This document shows positions 40,842 to 56,380 of a DNA stretch of 64,000 bases, one piece after another; the first letter of the stretch is position 1; every line of letters begins with the position of its first letter. The notes under the pieces are model-generated. The model did not search any database. It had not been told where the DNA came from and was given only the letters and a program-made list of their open reading frames with translations. Origin of the DNA: Ptiloglossa arizonensis (Eukaryota > Arthropoda > Insecta > Hymenoptera > Colletidae); the NCBI RefSeq assembly GCF_051014685.1, contig NW_027478894.1, forward strand, positions 124,001 through 188,000. The letters run 5' to 3'. The position numbers and the translations under genes are program-made.

Positions 40842-41332
40842 TACGTTATACGTTATACGTTATACGTTATACGTTATACGTTATACGTTATACGTTATAC
40901 GTCATACGTTATACGTTATACGTTATACGTCATACGTTATACGTTATACGTCCTACGATATTCGTTATACGTTATACGTTATTAGTGATACGTTATACGT
41001 TATACGTTATACGTTATACGTTATACGTTATACGTTATACGTTATACGTTATACGTTATACGTTATACGTTATACGTTATACGTTATACGTTATACGTTA
41101 TACGTTATACGTTATACGTTACACGTTATACGTCATAGGTTATACGTTATACGTTATACGTTATACGTTATACGTTATACGTTATACGTTATACGTTATA
41201 CGTTATACGTTATACGTCATACGTTATACGTTATTCGTAATACGTTATACGTGATACGTTATACGTTGTACGTTATACGTTATACGATATACGTTATACG
41301 TTATACGTTATACGTTATACGTTATACGTTAT
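40842..41332 (+). repeat. 3,542-bp offset duplication in C', copy 2
   Basis: Second copy of the series at 37,300-37,790, including the distinctive ttattag running directly into gtgatacg. Downstream it enters a different module order (ttgtacg, ttattcg, cattacatg), so the duplication is local. Confidence 0.78.
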
Positions 41333-41636
41333 ACGTTATACGTTATACGTTATACGTTGTACGTTATACGTTATACGTTATACGTTATACGTTATACGTT
41401 ATTCGTTATACGTTATACGTTATACATTACATGTTTTACGTTATACGTTATACGTTATACGTTATACGTTATACGTTATACGTTATACGTTATACGTTAT
41501 ACGTTATACGTTATACGTCATACGTTATACGTTATTCGTAATACGTTATACGTGATACGTTATACGTTGTACGTTATACGTTATACGATATACGTTATAC
41601 GTTATACGTTATACGTTATACGTTATACGTTATACG

Positions 41637-42630
41637 TTGTACGTTGTACGTTGTACGTTATACGTTATACGTTATACGTTATACGTTATACGTTATACGT
41701 TATACGTTATACGTTATACGTTATACGTTATACGTTATACGTTATACGTTATACGTTATACGTTATACGTTATACGTTATACGGTATACGTTATACGTTA
41801 TACGTTATACGTTATACGTTGTACGTTATACGTTATACGTTATACGTTATACGTTATTCGTTATACGTTATACGTTATACATTACATGTTTTACGTTATA
41901 CGTTATACGTTATACGTTATACGTTATACGTTATACGTTATACGTTATACGTTATACGTTATACGTTATACGTTATACGTCATACGTTATACGTTATTCG
42001 TAATACGTTATACGTGATACGTTATACGTTGTACGTTATACGTTATACGATATACGTTATACGTTATACGTTATACGTTATACGTTATACGTTATACGTT
42101 GTACGTTGTACGTTGTACGTTATACGTTATACGTTATACGTTATACGTTATACGTTATACGTTATACGTTATACGTTATACGTTATACGTTATACGTTAT
42201 ACGTTATACGTTATACGTCATACGTTATACGTTATACGTTATACGTTATACATTATACGTTATACGATTTACGTTATACGTTATGCGTTATACGTTGTAC
42301 GTTATACGTTATACGTTATACGTCATACGTTATACGTTATTCGTAATACGTTATACGTGATACGTTATACGTTGTACGTTATACGTTATACGTTATACGT
42401 TATAAGTTATACGTTATACGTCATAGGTTATACGTTATACGTTACACGTTATACGTTATTCGGTATGCGTTACAAGTTATACGTTATACGTTATACGTTA
42501 TACGTTATACGTTATACGTTATACGTTATACGTTATACGTTATACGTTATACGTTATACGTTATACGTTATACGTTATACGTTATACGTTATACGTTATA
42601 CGTTATACGTTATACGTTATACGTTATACG
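41637..42630 (+). repeat. Shortened triple-ttgtacg modules in C'
   Basis: Triple ttgtacg at 41,637, 42,099 and 42,631 gives steps of 462 and 532 bp (66 and 76 units). The first module lacks the gatttacg to ttacaag half of the 777-bp repeat and goes straight to ggtatacg. The second has that half and then jumps to the ttgtacctta module. Both look like recombinants of the 777-bp type. Confidence 0.78.
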
Positions 42631-44030
42631 TTGTACGTTGTACGTTGTACCTTATACGTTATACGTTATACGTTATACGTTATACGTTATACATTACATG
42701 TTATACGTTATACGTTATACGTTATACGTTATACGTTATACGTTATACGTTATGCGTTATACGTTATACGTTATACGTTATACGTTATACGTTATACGTT
42801 ATACGTTATACGTTATACGTTATACGTTATACGTTATACGTTATACGTTATACGTTATACGTTATACGTTATACGTTATACGTTATACGTTGTACGTTAT
42901 ACGTTATACGTTATACATTATTCGTTATACGTTATACGTTATACATTACATGTTATACGTTATACGTTATACGTTATACGTTATACTTTATACGTTATAC
43001 GTTATACGTTATACGTTATACGTTATACGTTGTTCGTTATACGTTATACGTTATACGTTATTCGTTATACGTTATACGTTATACGTTATACGTCATAAGT
43101 TATACGTTATACGTTATACGTTATACGTTATACGTTATACGTTATACGTTATGCGTTATACGTCCTACGATATTCGTTATACGTTATACGTTATAAGTTA
43201 TACGTTATACGTTATACGTTATACGTCATAGGTTATACGTTATACGTTATGCGTTATACGTTATACGTTATACGTTATACGTTATACGTTATACGTTATA
43301 CGTTATACGTTATACGTTATACGTTATACGTTATACGTTATACGTTATACGTTATACGTTATACGTTATACGTTATACGTTATACGTTATACGTTATACG
43401 TTATACGTTATACGTTATACGTTATACGTTATACATTATACGTTATACGTTATACGTTATACGTTATACGTTATTCGTTATACGTTATACGTTATACGTT
43501 ATACGTCATACGTTATACGTCATTCGTAATACGTTATACGTGATACATTATACGTTGTACGTTATACGTTATACGTTATACGTTATACGTTATACGTTAT
43601 ACGTTATACGTTATACGTTATACGTTATACGTTATACGTTATACGTTATACGTTATACGTTATACGTTATACGTTATACGTTATACGTTATACGTTATAC
43701 GTTATACGTTATACGTTATACGTTATACGTTATACGTTATTCGTTATACGTTATACGTTATACATTACATGTTATACGTTATACGTTATACGTTATACGT
43801 TATACGTTATACGTTATACGTTATACGTTATACGTTATACGTTATACGTTATACGTTATACGTTATACGTTATACGTTATACGTTATACGTTATTCGTTA
43901 TACGTTATACGTTATACGTTATACGTTATACGTTATACGTTATACGTTATACGTTATACGTTATACGTTATACGTTATACGTTATACGTTATACGTTATA
44001 CGTTATACGTTATACGTTATACGTTATACG

Positions 44031-46431
44031 TTATGCGTTATTCGCTATACGTTATGCGTTATACGATATACGTTATGCGTTATAGGATATATGTTATACG
44101 TTTTACGTTCTTCGTTATACATTCTTCGTTACACGTTATACGTTATACGTTATACGTTATACGTTATACGTTATACGTTATACGTAATATGTAATACGTC
44201 ATATGTTTTACGTTATACGTTATACGTTATACGTTATACGTTATACGTTATACGTTATACGTTATACGTTATACGTTATACGTTATACGTTATACGTTAT
44301 ACGTTATACGTTATACGTTATACGTTATACGTTATACGTTATACGTTATACGTTATACGTTATGCGTTATTCGCTATACGTTATGCGTTATACGATATAC
44401 GTTATGCGTTATAGGATATATGTTATACGTTTTACGTTCTTCGTTATACGTTCTTCGTTACACGTTATACGTTATACGTTATACGTTATACGTTATACGT
44501 TATACGTTATACGTAATATGTAATACGTCATATGTTTTACGTTATACGTTATACGTTATACGTTATACGTTATACGTTATACGTTATACGTTATACGTTA
44601 TACGTTATACGTTATACGTTATACGTTATACGTTATACGTTATACGTTATACGTTATACGTTATACGTTATACGTTATACGTTATACGTTATACGTTATA
44701 CGTTATACGTTATACGTTATACGTTATACGTTATACGTTATACGTTATACGTTATACGTTATACGTTATACGTTATACGTTATACGTTATACGTTATACG
44801 TTATACGTTATACGTTATACGTTATACGTTATACGTTATACGTTATACGTTATACGTTATACGTTATACGTTATACGTTATACGTTATACTTTATACGTT
44901 ACACGTTATACGTTATACGTTATACGTTATACGTTATACGTTATACGTTATACGTTATACGTTATGCGTTATTCTCTATACGTTATGCGTTATACGATAT
45001 ACGTTATACGTTTTACGTTCTTCGTTATACGTTCTTCGTTACACGTTATACGTTATACGTTATACGTTATACGTTATACATTATACCTTATACGTTATAC
45101 GTTATACGTAATACGTTATACGTTATGCGTGTTTCGCTATACGTTATGCGTTATACGATATACGTTATGCGTTATAGGATATATGTTATACGTTTTACGT
45201 TCTTCGTTATACGTTCTTCGTTACACGTTATACGTCATACGTTATACGTTATACGTTATACGTTATACGTTATACGTTATACGTTATACGTTATACGTTA
45301 TACGTTACACGTTATGCGTTATTCGCTACACGTTATGCGTCATACGATATACGTTATGCGTTATACGTTATACGTTATACGTTATACGTTATACGTTATA
45401 CGTTATACGTTATACGTTATACGTTATACGTTGTACGTTATACGTTATACTTTATACGTTATACGTTATACGTTATACGTTATACGTTATACGTTATACG
45501 TTATACGTTATACGTTATACGTTATACGTTATACGTTATACGTTATACGTTATACGTTATACGTTATACGTTATACGTTATACGTTATACGTTATACGTT
45601 ATACGTTATACGTTATACGTTATACGTTATACGTTATACGTTATACGTTATACGTTATACGTTATACGTTATACGTTATACGTTATACGTTATACGTTAT
45701 ACGTTATACGTTATACGTTATACGTTATACGTTATACGTTATACGTTATACGTTATACGTTATACGTTATACGTTATACGTTATACGTTATAGGTTATAC
45801 GTTATACGTTATACGTTACACGTTATACGTTATACGTTATACGTGACACGTTATACGTTACACGTTATACGTTATACGTTATACGTTACACGTTATACGT
45901 TATACGTTATACGTTATACGTTATACGTTATGCGTTATACGTTATGCGTTAAACGTTATACGTTATACGTTATACGTTATACGTTATACGTTATACGTTA
46001 TACGTTATACGTTATACGTTATACGTTATGCGTTATTCGCTATAGGTTATGCGTTATACGATATACGTTATGCGTTATAGGATATATGTTATACGTTTTA
46101 CGTTCTTCGTTATACGTTCATCGTTACACGTTATACGTTATACGTTATACGTTATACGTTATACGTTATACGTTATACGTTATACGTTATACGTTCTTCG
46201 TTACACGTTATACGTTATACGTTATACGTTATACGTTATACGTTATACGTTATACGTTATACGTTATACGTTATACGTTATACGTTATAGGTTATACGTA
46301 ATACGTTATACGTTATACGTTATACGTTATACGTTATACGTTATACGTTATACGTTATACGTTATACGTTATGCGTTATACGTTATGCGTTATACGTTAT
46401 GCGTTATACGTTATGGGTTATACGTTATGCG
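44031..46431 (+). repeat. Family B'' domain
   Basis: Counterpart of 26,577-28,977 at +17,454 bp with internal whole-unit length differences (up to +28 bp). Order: beta, delta (44,184), beta, delta (44,513), ~350-bp perfect tract, epsilon (44,889), alpha (44,972), a beta with the private gcgtgtttcg, gamma, ~335-bp perfect tract, zeta copy 5. Private changes: attcttcg near 44,120 and gtcatacg within gamma. Confidence 0.9.
45789..46431 (+). repeat. Zeta junction segment, copy 5 (B'' to C'' boundary)
   Basis: Matches copy 3 at +17,454 bp (ttcatcg 28,663 and 46,117), including the gtgacacg and the absence of ggtatacg, but is followed by family C as copies 2 and 4 are. Confidence 0.87.
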
Positions 46432-49400
46432 TTATACGTTATACGTTATACGTTATACGTTATACGTTATACGTTATACGTTATACGTTATACGTTATAC
46501 GTTATACGTTATACGTTATACGTTATACGTTATACGTTCTACGTTATACGTTGTACGTTATACGTTATACGTTATACGTTATACGTTATACGTCATAAGT
46601 TATACGTTATACGTTATACGTTATACGTTATACGTTATACGTTATACGTTATGCGTTATACGTCCTACGATATTCGTTATACGTTATACGTTATTAGTTA
46701 TACGTTATACGTTATACGTTATACGTCATAAGTTATACGTTATACGTTATGCGTTATACGTTATACGTTATACGTTATACGTTATACGTTATACGTTATA
46801 CGTTATACGTTATACGTTATATGTTATACGTTATACGTTATACGTTATACGTTATACGTTATACGTTATACGTTATACGTTATACGTTATACGTTATACG
46901 TTATACGTTATACGTTATACGTTATTCGTTATACGTTATACGTTATACATTACATGTTATACGTTATACGTTATACGTTATACGTTATACGTTATACGTT
47001 ATACGTTATACGTTATACGTTATACGTTATACGTTATACGTTATACGTTATACGTTATACGTTATACGTTATACGTTATACGTTGTACGTTATACGTTAT
47101 ACGTTATACGTTATACGTTATTCGTTATACGTTATACGTTATACATTACGTGTTTTACGTTATACGTTATACGTTATACGTTATACGTTATACGTTATAC
47201 GTTATACGTTATACGTTATACGTTATACGTTGTACGTTATACGTTATACGTTATACGTCATACGTTATACGTTATTCGTAATACGTTATACGTGATACGT
47301 TATACGTTGTACGTTATACGTTATACGTTATACGTCATACGTTATACGTTATTCGTAATACGTTATACGTGATACGTTATACGTTGTACGTTATACGTTA
47401 TACGTTATACGTTATACGTTATAAGTTATACGTTATACGTCATAGGTTATACGTTATACGTTATACATTATACGTTATACGTTATACGTTATACGTTGTA
47501 CGTTATACGTTATACGTTATACGTTATACGTTATAAGTAATACGTTATACGTCATAGGTTATACGTTATACGTTATACATTATACGTTATACGTTATACG
47601 TTATACGTTATACGTTATGCGTTATACGTTATACGTTATACGTTATACGTTATACGTTATACGTTATACGTTATACTTTATACGTTATACGTTATACGTT
47701 ATACGTTATACGTTATACGTTATACGTTATACGTTATACGTTATACGTTATACGATATACGTTACACGTTATACGTTATACGTTATACGTTATACGTTAT
47801 ACGTCATACGTTATACGTCATTCGTAATACGTTATACGTGATACGTTATACGTTGTACGTTATACGTTATACGTTATACGTTATACGTTATACGTTATAC
47901 GTTATACGTTATACGTTATACGTTATACGTTGTACGTTATACGTTATACGTTATACGTTATACGTTATTCGTTATACGTTATACGTTATACATTACATGC
48001 TTTACGTTATACGTTATACGTTATACGTTATACGTTATACGTTATATGTTATACGTTATACGTTATACGTTATACGTTATACGTCATACGTTATACGTTA
48101 TTCGTAATACGTTATACGTGATACGTTATACGTTGTACGTTATACGTTATACGATATACGTTATACGTTATACGTTATACGTTATACGTTATACGTTATA
48201 CGTTGTACGTTGTACGTTGTACGTTATACGTTATACGTTATACGTCATACGTTATACGTTATTCGTAATACGTTATACGTGATACGTTATACGTTGTACG
48301 TTATACGTTATACGTTATACGTTATAAGTTATACGTTATACGTCATAGGTTATACGTTATACGTTATACATTATACGTTATACGTTATACGTTATACGTT
48401 ATACGTTATGCGTTATACGTTATACGTTATACGTTATACGTTATACGTTATAAGTAATACGTTATACGTCATAGGTTATACGTTATACGTTATACATTAT
48501 ACGTTATACGTTATACGTTATACGTTATACGTTATGCGTTATACGTTATACGTTATACGTTATACGTTATACGTTATACGTTATACGTTATACTTTATAC
48601 GTTATACGTTATACGTTATACGTTATACGTTATACGTTATACGTTATACGTTATACGTTATACGTTATACGATATACGTTACACGTTATACGTTATACGT
48701 TATACGTTATACGTTATACGTCATACGTTATACGTCATTCGTAATACGTTATACGTGATACGTTATACGTTGTACGTTATACGTTATACGTTATACGTTA
48801 TACGTTATACGTTATACGTTATACGTTATACGTTATACGTTGTACGTTATACGTTATACGTTATACGTTATACGTTATTCGTTATACGTTATACGTTATA
48901 CATTACATGTTTTACGTTATACGTTATACGTTATACGTTATAAGTTATACGTTATACGTTATACGTTATACGTTATACGTTATACGTTATACGTCATACG
49001 TTATACGTTATTCGTAATACGTTATACGTGATACGTTATACGTTGTACGTTATACGTTATACGATATACGTTATACGTTATACGTTATACGTTATACGTT
49101 ATACGTTATACGTTATACGTTATACGTTATACGTTATACGTTATACGTTATACGTTATACGTTATACGTTATACGTTATACGATATACGTTACACGTTAT
49201 ACGTTATACGTTATACGTTATACGTTATACGTCATACGTTATACGTCATTCGTAATACGTTATACGTGATACGTTATACGTTGTACGTTATACGTTATAC
49301 GTTATACGTTATACGTTATACGTTATACGTTGTACGTTATACGTTATACGTTATACGTTATACGTTATTCGTTATACGTTATACGTTATACATTACGTGT

Positions 49401-50187
49401 TTTACGTTATACGTTATACGTTATACGTTATACGTTATACGTTATACGTTATACGTTATACGTTATACGTTGTACGTTATACGTTATACGTTATACGTCA
49501 TACGTTATACGTTATTCGTAATACGTTATACGTGATACGTTATACGTTGTACGTTATACGTTATACGTTATACGTCATACGTTATACGTTATTCGTAATA
49601 CGTTATACGTGATACGTTATACGTTGTGCGTTATACGTTATACGTTATACGTTATAAGTTATACGTTATACGTCATAGGTTATACGTTATACGTTATACA
49701 TTATACGTTATACGTTATACGTTATACGTTATACGTTATGCGTTATACGTTATACGTTATACGTTATACGTTATACGTTATAAGTAATACGTTATACGTC
49801 ATAGGTTATACGTTATACGTTATACATTATACGTTATACGTTATACGTTATACGTTATACGTTATGCGTTATACGTTATACGTTATACGTTATACGTTAT
49901 ACGTTATACGTTATACGTTATACTTTATACGTTATACGTTATACGTTATACGTTATACGTTATACGTTATACGTTATACGTTATACGTTATACGTTATAC
50001 GATATACGTTACACGTTATACGTTATACGTTATACGTTATACGTTATACGTCATACGTTATACGTCATTCGTAATACGTTATACGTGATACGTTATACGT
50101 TGTACGTTATACGTTATACGTTATACGTTATACGTTATACGTTATACGTTATACGTTATACGTTATACGTTATACGTTGTACGTTAT
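46432..50187 (+). repeat. Long-range C segment, C'' copy
   Basis: Same module order as 30,381-34,150. After ~50,190 it skips forward: from 50,596 it matches 35,337 onward at an offset of 15,259 bp, so about 0.8 kb present in C' is missing here. Confidence 0.85.
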
Positions 50188-50595
50188 ACGTTATACGTCA
50201 TACGTTATACGTCATTCGTAATACGTTATACGTGATACGTTATACGTTGTACGTTATACGTTATACGTTATACGTTATACGTTATACGTTATACGTTATA
50301 CGTTATACGTTATACGTTGTACGTTATACGTTATACGTTATACGTTATACGTTATTCGTTATACGTTATACGTTATACATTACATGTTTTACGTTATACG
50401 TTATACGTCATACGTTATACGTTATACGTTATACGTTATACGTATACGTTATACGTTATACGTTATACGTTATACGTCATACGTTATACGTTATTCGTAA
50501 TACGTTATACGTGATACGTTATACGTTGTACGTTATACGTTATACGATATACGTTATACGTTATACGTTATACGTTATACGTTATACGTTATACG

Positions 50596-51372
50596 TTGTA
50601 CGTTGTACGTTGTACGTTATACGTTAAACGTTATACGTTATACGTTATACGTTATACGTTATACGTTATACGTTATACGTTATACGTTATACGTTATACG
50701 TTATACGTTATACGTCATACGTTATACGTTATACGTTATACGTTATACATTATACGTTATACGATTTACGTTATACGTTATGCGTTATACGTTGTACGTT
50801 ATACGTTATACGTTATACGTCATACGTTATACGTTATTCGTAATACGTTATACGTGATACGTTATACGTTGTACGTTATACGTTATACGTTATACGTTAT
50901 AAGTTATACGTTATACGTCATAGGTTATACGTTATACGTTACACGTTATACGTTATTCGGTATGCGTTACAAGTTATACGTTATACGTTATACGTTATAC
51001 GTTATACGTTATACGTTATACGTTATACGTTATACGTTATACGTTATACGTTATACGTTATACGGTATACGTTATACGTTATACGTTATACGTTATACGT
51101 TGTACGTTATACGTTATACGTTATACGTTATACGTTATTCGTTATACGTTATACGTTATACATTACATGTTTTACGTTATACGTTATACGTTATACGTTA
51201 TACGTTATACGTTATACGTTATACGTTATACGTTATACGTTATACGTTATACGTCATACGTTATACGTTATTCGTAATACGTTATACGTGATACGTTATA
51301 CGTTGTACGTTATACGTTATACGATATACGTTATACGTTATACGTTATACGTTATACGTTATACGTTATACG
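50596..51372 (+). repeat. 777-bp higher-order repeat, copy 3
   Basis: Triple ttgtacg at 50,596 and 51,373. The internal order matches the copy at 35,337. One private ttaaacg near 50,626 is not seen in the other 777-bp copies. Confidence 0.87.
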
Positions 51373-52229
51373 TTGTACGTTGTACGTTGTACGTTATACG
51401 TTATACGTTATACGTCATACGTTATACGTTATTCGTAATACGTTATACGTGATACGTTATACGTTGTACGTTATACGTTATACGTTATACGTTATAAGTT
51501 ATACGTTATACGTCATAGGTTATACGTTATACGTTATACGTTATACTTTATACGTTATACGTTATACGTTATACGTTATACGTTATACGTTATACGTTAT
51601 ACGTTATACGTTATACGTTATACGATATACGTTACACGTTATACGTTATACGTTATACGTTATACGTTATACGTCATACGTTATACGTCATTCGTAATAC
51701 GTTATACGTGATACGTTATACGTTGTACGTTATACGTTATACGTTATACGTTATACGTTATACGTTATACGTTATACGTTATACGTTATACGTTGTACGT
51801 TATACGTTATACGTTATACGTTATACGTTATTCGTTATACGTTATACGTTATACATTACATGTTTTACGTTATACGTTATACGTTATACGTTATACGTTA
51901 TACGTTATACGTTATACGTTATACGTTATACGTCATACGTTATACGTTATTCGTAATACGTTATACGTGATACGTTATACGTTGTACGTTATACGTTATA
52001 CGATATACGTTATACGTTATACGTTATACGTTATACGTTATACGTTATACGTTGTACGTTGTACGTTGTACGTTATACGTTATACGTTATACGTTATACG
52101 TTATACGTTATACGTTATACGTTATACGTTATACGTTATACGTTATACGTTATACGTTATACGTTATACGTCATACGTTATACGTTATACGTTATACGTT
52201 ATACATTATACGTTATACGATTTACGTTA

Positions 52230-52500
52230 TACGTTATGCGTTATACGTGTACGTTATACGTTATACGTTATACGTCATACGTTATACGTTATACGTTATA
52301 CGTTATACGTTATACGTTATACGTTATACGTTATACGTTATACGTTATACGTTATACGTCATACGTTATACGTTATACGTTATACGTTATACGTCATACG
52401 TTATACGTCATTCGTAATACGTATACGTGATACGTTATACGTTGTACGTTATACGTTATACGTTATACGTTATACGTTATACGTTATCGTTATACGTTAT
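52230..52500 (+). repeat. Scrambled, phase-broken stretch in C''
   Basis: Three one-base deletions lie within ~240 bp: near 52,248 (ttgtacg lost a T), near 52,421 (gttatacg lost a T) and near 52,487 (ttatacg reads ttatcg). Module order is also unusual: the gatttacg-ttatgcg half-module is followed by units from the gtcattcg module. Either a local rearrangement or a low-accuracy join. Confidence 0.75.
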
Positions 52501-53371
52501 ACGTTATACGATATACGTTACACGTTATACGTTATACGTTATACGTTATACGTTATACGTCATACGTTATACGTTATTCGTAATACGTTATACGTGATAC
52601 GTTATACGTTGTACGTTATACGTTATACGATATACGTTATACGTTATACGTTATACGTTATACGTTATGCGTTATACGTTATACGTTATACGTTATACGT
52701 TATACGTTATAAGTAATACGTTATACGTCATAGGTTATACGTTATACGTTATACATTATACGTTATACGTTATACGTTATACGTTATACGTTATGCGTTA
52801 TACGTTATACGTTATACGTTATACGTTATACGTTATACGTTATACGTTATACTTTATACGTTATACGTTATACGTTATACGTTATACGTTATACGTTATA
52901 CGTTATACGTTATACGTTATACGTTATACGATATACGTTACACGTTATACGTTATACGTTATACGTTATACGTTATACGTCATACGTTATACGTCATTCG
53001 TAATACGTTATACGTGATACGTTATACGTTGTACGTTATACGTTATACGTTATACGTTATACGTTATACGTTATACGTTATACGTTATACGTTATACGTT
53101 GTACGTTATACGTTATACGTTATACGTTATACGTTATTCGTTATACGTTATACGTTATACATTACATGTTTTACGTTATACGTTATACGTTATACGTTAT
53201 ACGTTATACGTTATACGTTATACGTTATACGTTATACGTTATACGTTATACGTCATACGTTATACGTTATTCGTAATACGTTATACGTGATACGTTATAC
53301 GTTGTACGTTATACGTTATACGATATACGTTATACGTTATACGTTATACGTTATACGTTATACGTTATACG

Positions 53372-54148
53372 TTGTACGTTGTACGTTGTACGTTATACGT
53401 TATACGTTATACGTTATACGTTATACGTTATACGTTATACGTTATACGTTATACGTTATACGTTATACGTTATACGTCATACGTTATACGTCATACGTTA
53501 TACGTTATACGTTATACGTTATACATTATACGTTATACGATTTACGTTATACGTTATGCGTTATACGTTGTACGTTATACGTTATACGTTATACGTCATA
53601 CGTTATACGTTATTCGTAATACGTTATACGTGATACGTTATACGTTGTACGTTATACGTTATACGTTATACGTTATAAGTTATACGTTATACGTCATAGG
53701 TTATACGTTATACGTTACACGTTATACGTTATTCGGTATGCGTTACAAGTTATACGTTATACGTTATACGTTATACGTTATACGTTATACGTTATACGTT
53801 ATACGTTATACGTTATACGTTATACGTTATACGTTATACGGTATACGTTATACGTTATACGTTATACGTTATACGTTGTACGTTATACGTTATACGTTAT
53901 ACGTTATACGTTATTCGTTATACGTTATACGTTATACATTACATGTTTTACGTTATACGTTATACGTTATACGTTATACGTTATACGTTATACGTTATAC
54001 GTTATACGTTATACGTTATACGTTATACGTCATACGTTATACGTTATTCGTAATACGTTATACGTGATACGTTATACGTTGTACGTTATACGTTATACGA
54101 TATACGTTATACGTTATACGTTATACGTTATACGTTATACGTTATACG
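53372..54148 (+). repeat. 777-bp higher-order repeat, copy 4
   Basis: Triple ttgtacg at 53,372 and 54,149, 777 bp apart. One private gtcatacg near 53,476 precedes the usual one. Confidence 0.87.
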
Positions 54149-55949
54149 TTGTACGTTGTACGTTGTACGTTATACGTTATACGTTATACGTTATACGTTA
54201 TACGTTATACGTTATACGTTATACGTTATACGTTATACGTTATACGTTATACGTTATACGTTATACGTCATACGTTATACGTTATACGTTATACGTTATA
54301 CATTATACGTTATACGATTTACGTTATACGTTATGCGTTATACGTTGTACGTTATACGTTATACGTTATACGTCATACGTTATACGTTATTCGTAATACG
54401 TTATACGTGATACGTTATACGTTGTACGTTATACGTTATACGTTATACGTTATAAGTTATACGTTATACGTCATAGGTTATACGTTATACGTTACACGTT
54501 ATACGTTATTCGGTATGCGTTACAAGTTATACGTTATACGTTATACGTTATACGTTATACGTTATACGTTATACGTTATACGTTATACGTTATACGTTAT
54601 ACGTTATACGTTATACGTTATACGTTATACGTTATACGTTATACGTTATACGTTATACGTTATACGTTATACGTTATACGTTATACGTTATACGTTATAC
54701 GTTGTACGTTGTACGTTGTACCTTATACGTTATACGTTATACGTTATACGTTATACGTTATACATTACATGTTATACGTTATACGTTATACGTTATACGG
54801 TATACGTTATACGTTATACGTTATGCGTTATACGTTATACGTTATACGTTATACGTTATACGTTATACGTTATACGTTATACGTTATACGTTATACGTTA
54901 TACGTTATACGTTATACGTTATACGTTATACGTTATACGTTGTACGTTATACGTTATACGTTATACGTTGTACGTTATACGTTATACGTTATACGTTATT
55001 CGTTATACGTTATACGTTATACATTACATGTTATACGTTATACGTTATACGTTATACGTTATACTTTATACGTTATACGTTATACGTTATACGTTATACG
55101 TTATACGTTGTTCGTTATACGTTATACGTTATACGTTATTCGTTATACGTTATACGTTATACGTTATACGTCATAAGTTATACGTTATACGTTATACGTT
55201 ATACGTTATACGTTATACGTTATACGTTATGCGTTATACGTCCTACGATATTCGTTATACGTTATACGTTATTAGTTATACGTTATACGTTATACGTTAT
55301 ACGTCATAGGTTATACGTTATACGTTATGCGTTATACGTTATACGTTATACGTTATACGTTATACGTTATACGTTATACGTTATACGTTATACGTTATAC
55401 GTTATACGTTATACGTTATACGTTATACGTTATACGTTATACGTTATACGTTATACGTTATACGTTATACGTTATACGTTATACGTTATACGTTATACGT
55501 TATACGTTATACATTATACGTTATACGTTATACGTTATACGTTATACGTTATTCGTTATACGTTATACGTTATACGTTATACGTCATACGTTATACGTCA
55601 TTCGTAATACGTTATACGTGATACATTATACGTTGTACGTTATACGTTATACGTTATACGTTATACGTTATACGTTATACGTTATACGTTATACGTTATA
55701 CGTTATACGTTATACGTTATACGTTATACGTTATACGTTATACGTTATACGTTATACGTTATACGTTATACGTTATACGTTATACGTTATACGTTATACG
55801 TTATACGTTATACGTTATACGTTATTCGTTATACGTTATACGTTATACATTACATGTTATACGTTATACGTTATACGTTATACGTTATACGTTATACGTT
55901 ATACGTTATACGTTATACGTTATACGTTATACGTTATACGTTATACGTT

Positions 55950-56012
55950 ATGCGTTATACGTTATGCGTTATACGTTATGCGTTATACGTCATGCGTTAT
56001 ACGTTATGCGTT
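55950..56012 (+). repeat. 14-bp dimer tract (ttatgcg alternating with ttatacg)
   Basis: ttatgcg recurs every second unit about five times, one of them reading catgcg. A similar five-fold tract lies at 61,857-61,919, shorter ones near 2,841-2,903, and four-fold versions end each zeta segment. The local repeat unit has doubled from 7 to 14 bp. Confidence 0.82.
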
Positions 56013-56380
56013 ATACGTTATACGTTATACGTTATACGTTATACGTGATACTTTCTACGTTGTACGTTATACGTTCTACGTTGTACGTTATACGTTATAC
56101 GTTATACGTTATAAGTTATACGTTATACGTCATAGGTTATACGTTATACGTTATACGTTATACGTTATACGTTATACGTTATACGTTATACGTTATACGT
56201 TATACGTTATGCGTTATACGTTATACGTTATACGTTATACATTACATGTTATACGTTATACGTTATACGTTATACGTTATACGTTATACGTTATACGTTA
56301 TACGTTATACGTTATACGTTATACGTTATACGTTATACGTTATACGTCATACGTTATACGTTATTCGTAATACGTTATAC

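Larger units (their letters stand above)
30381..44030 (+). repeat. Family C' domain
   Basis: Same modules as the first C block. The start repeats the C block (offset ~8.26-8.44 kb), followed by two 917-bp steps, 777-bp repeats at 35,337 and 37,794, and a 3,542-bp offset duplication. gtcctacgatattcg lies at 30,611, 37,184, 37,408, 40,138, 40,950 and 43,162. The right end is ~130 bp of perfect repeat before the first beta of B''. Confidence 0.86.
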
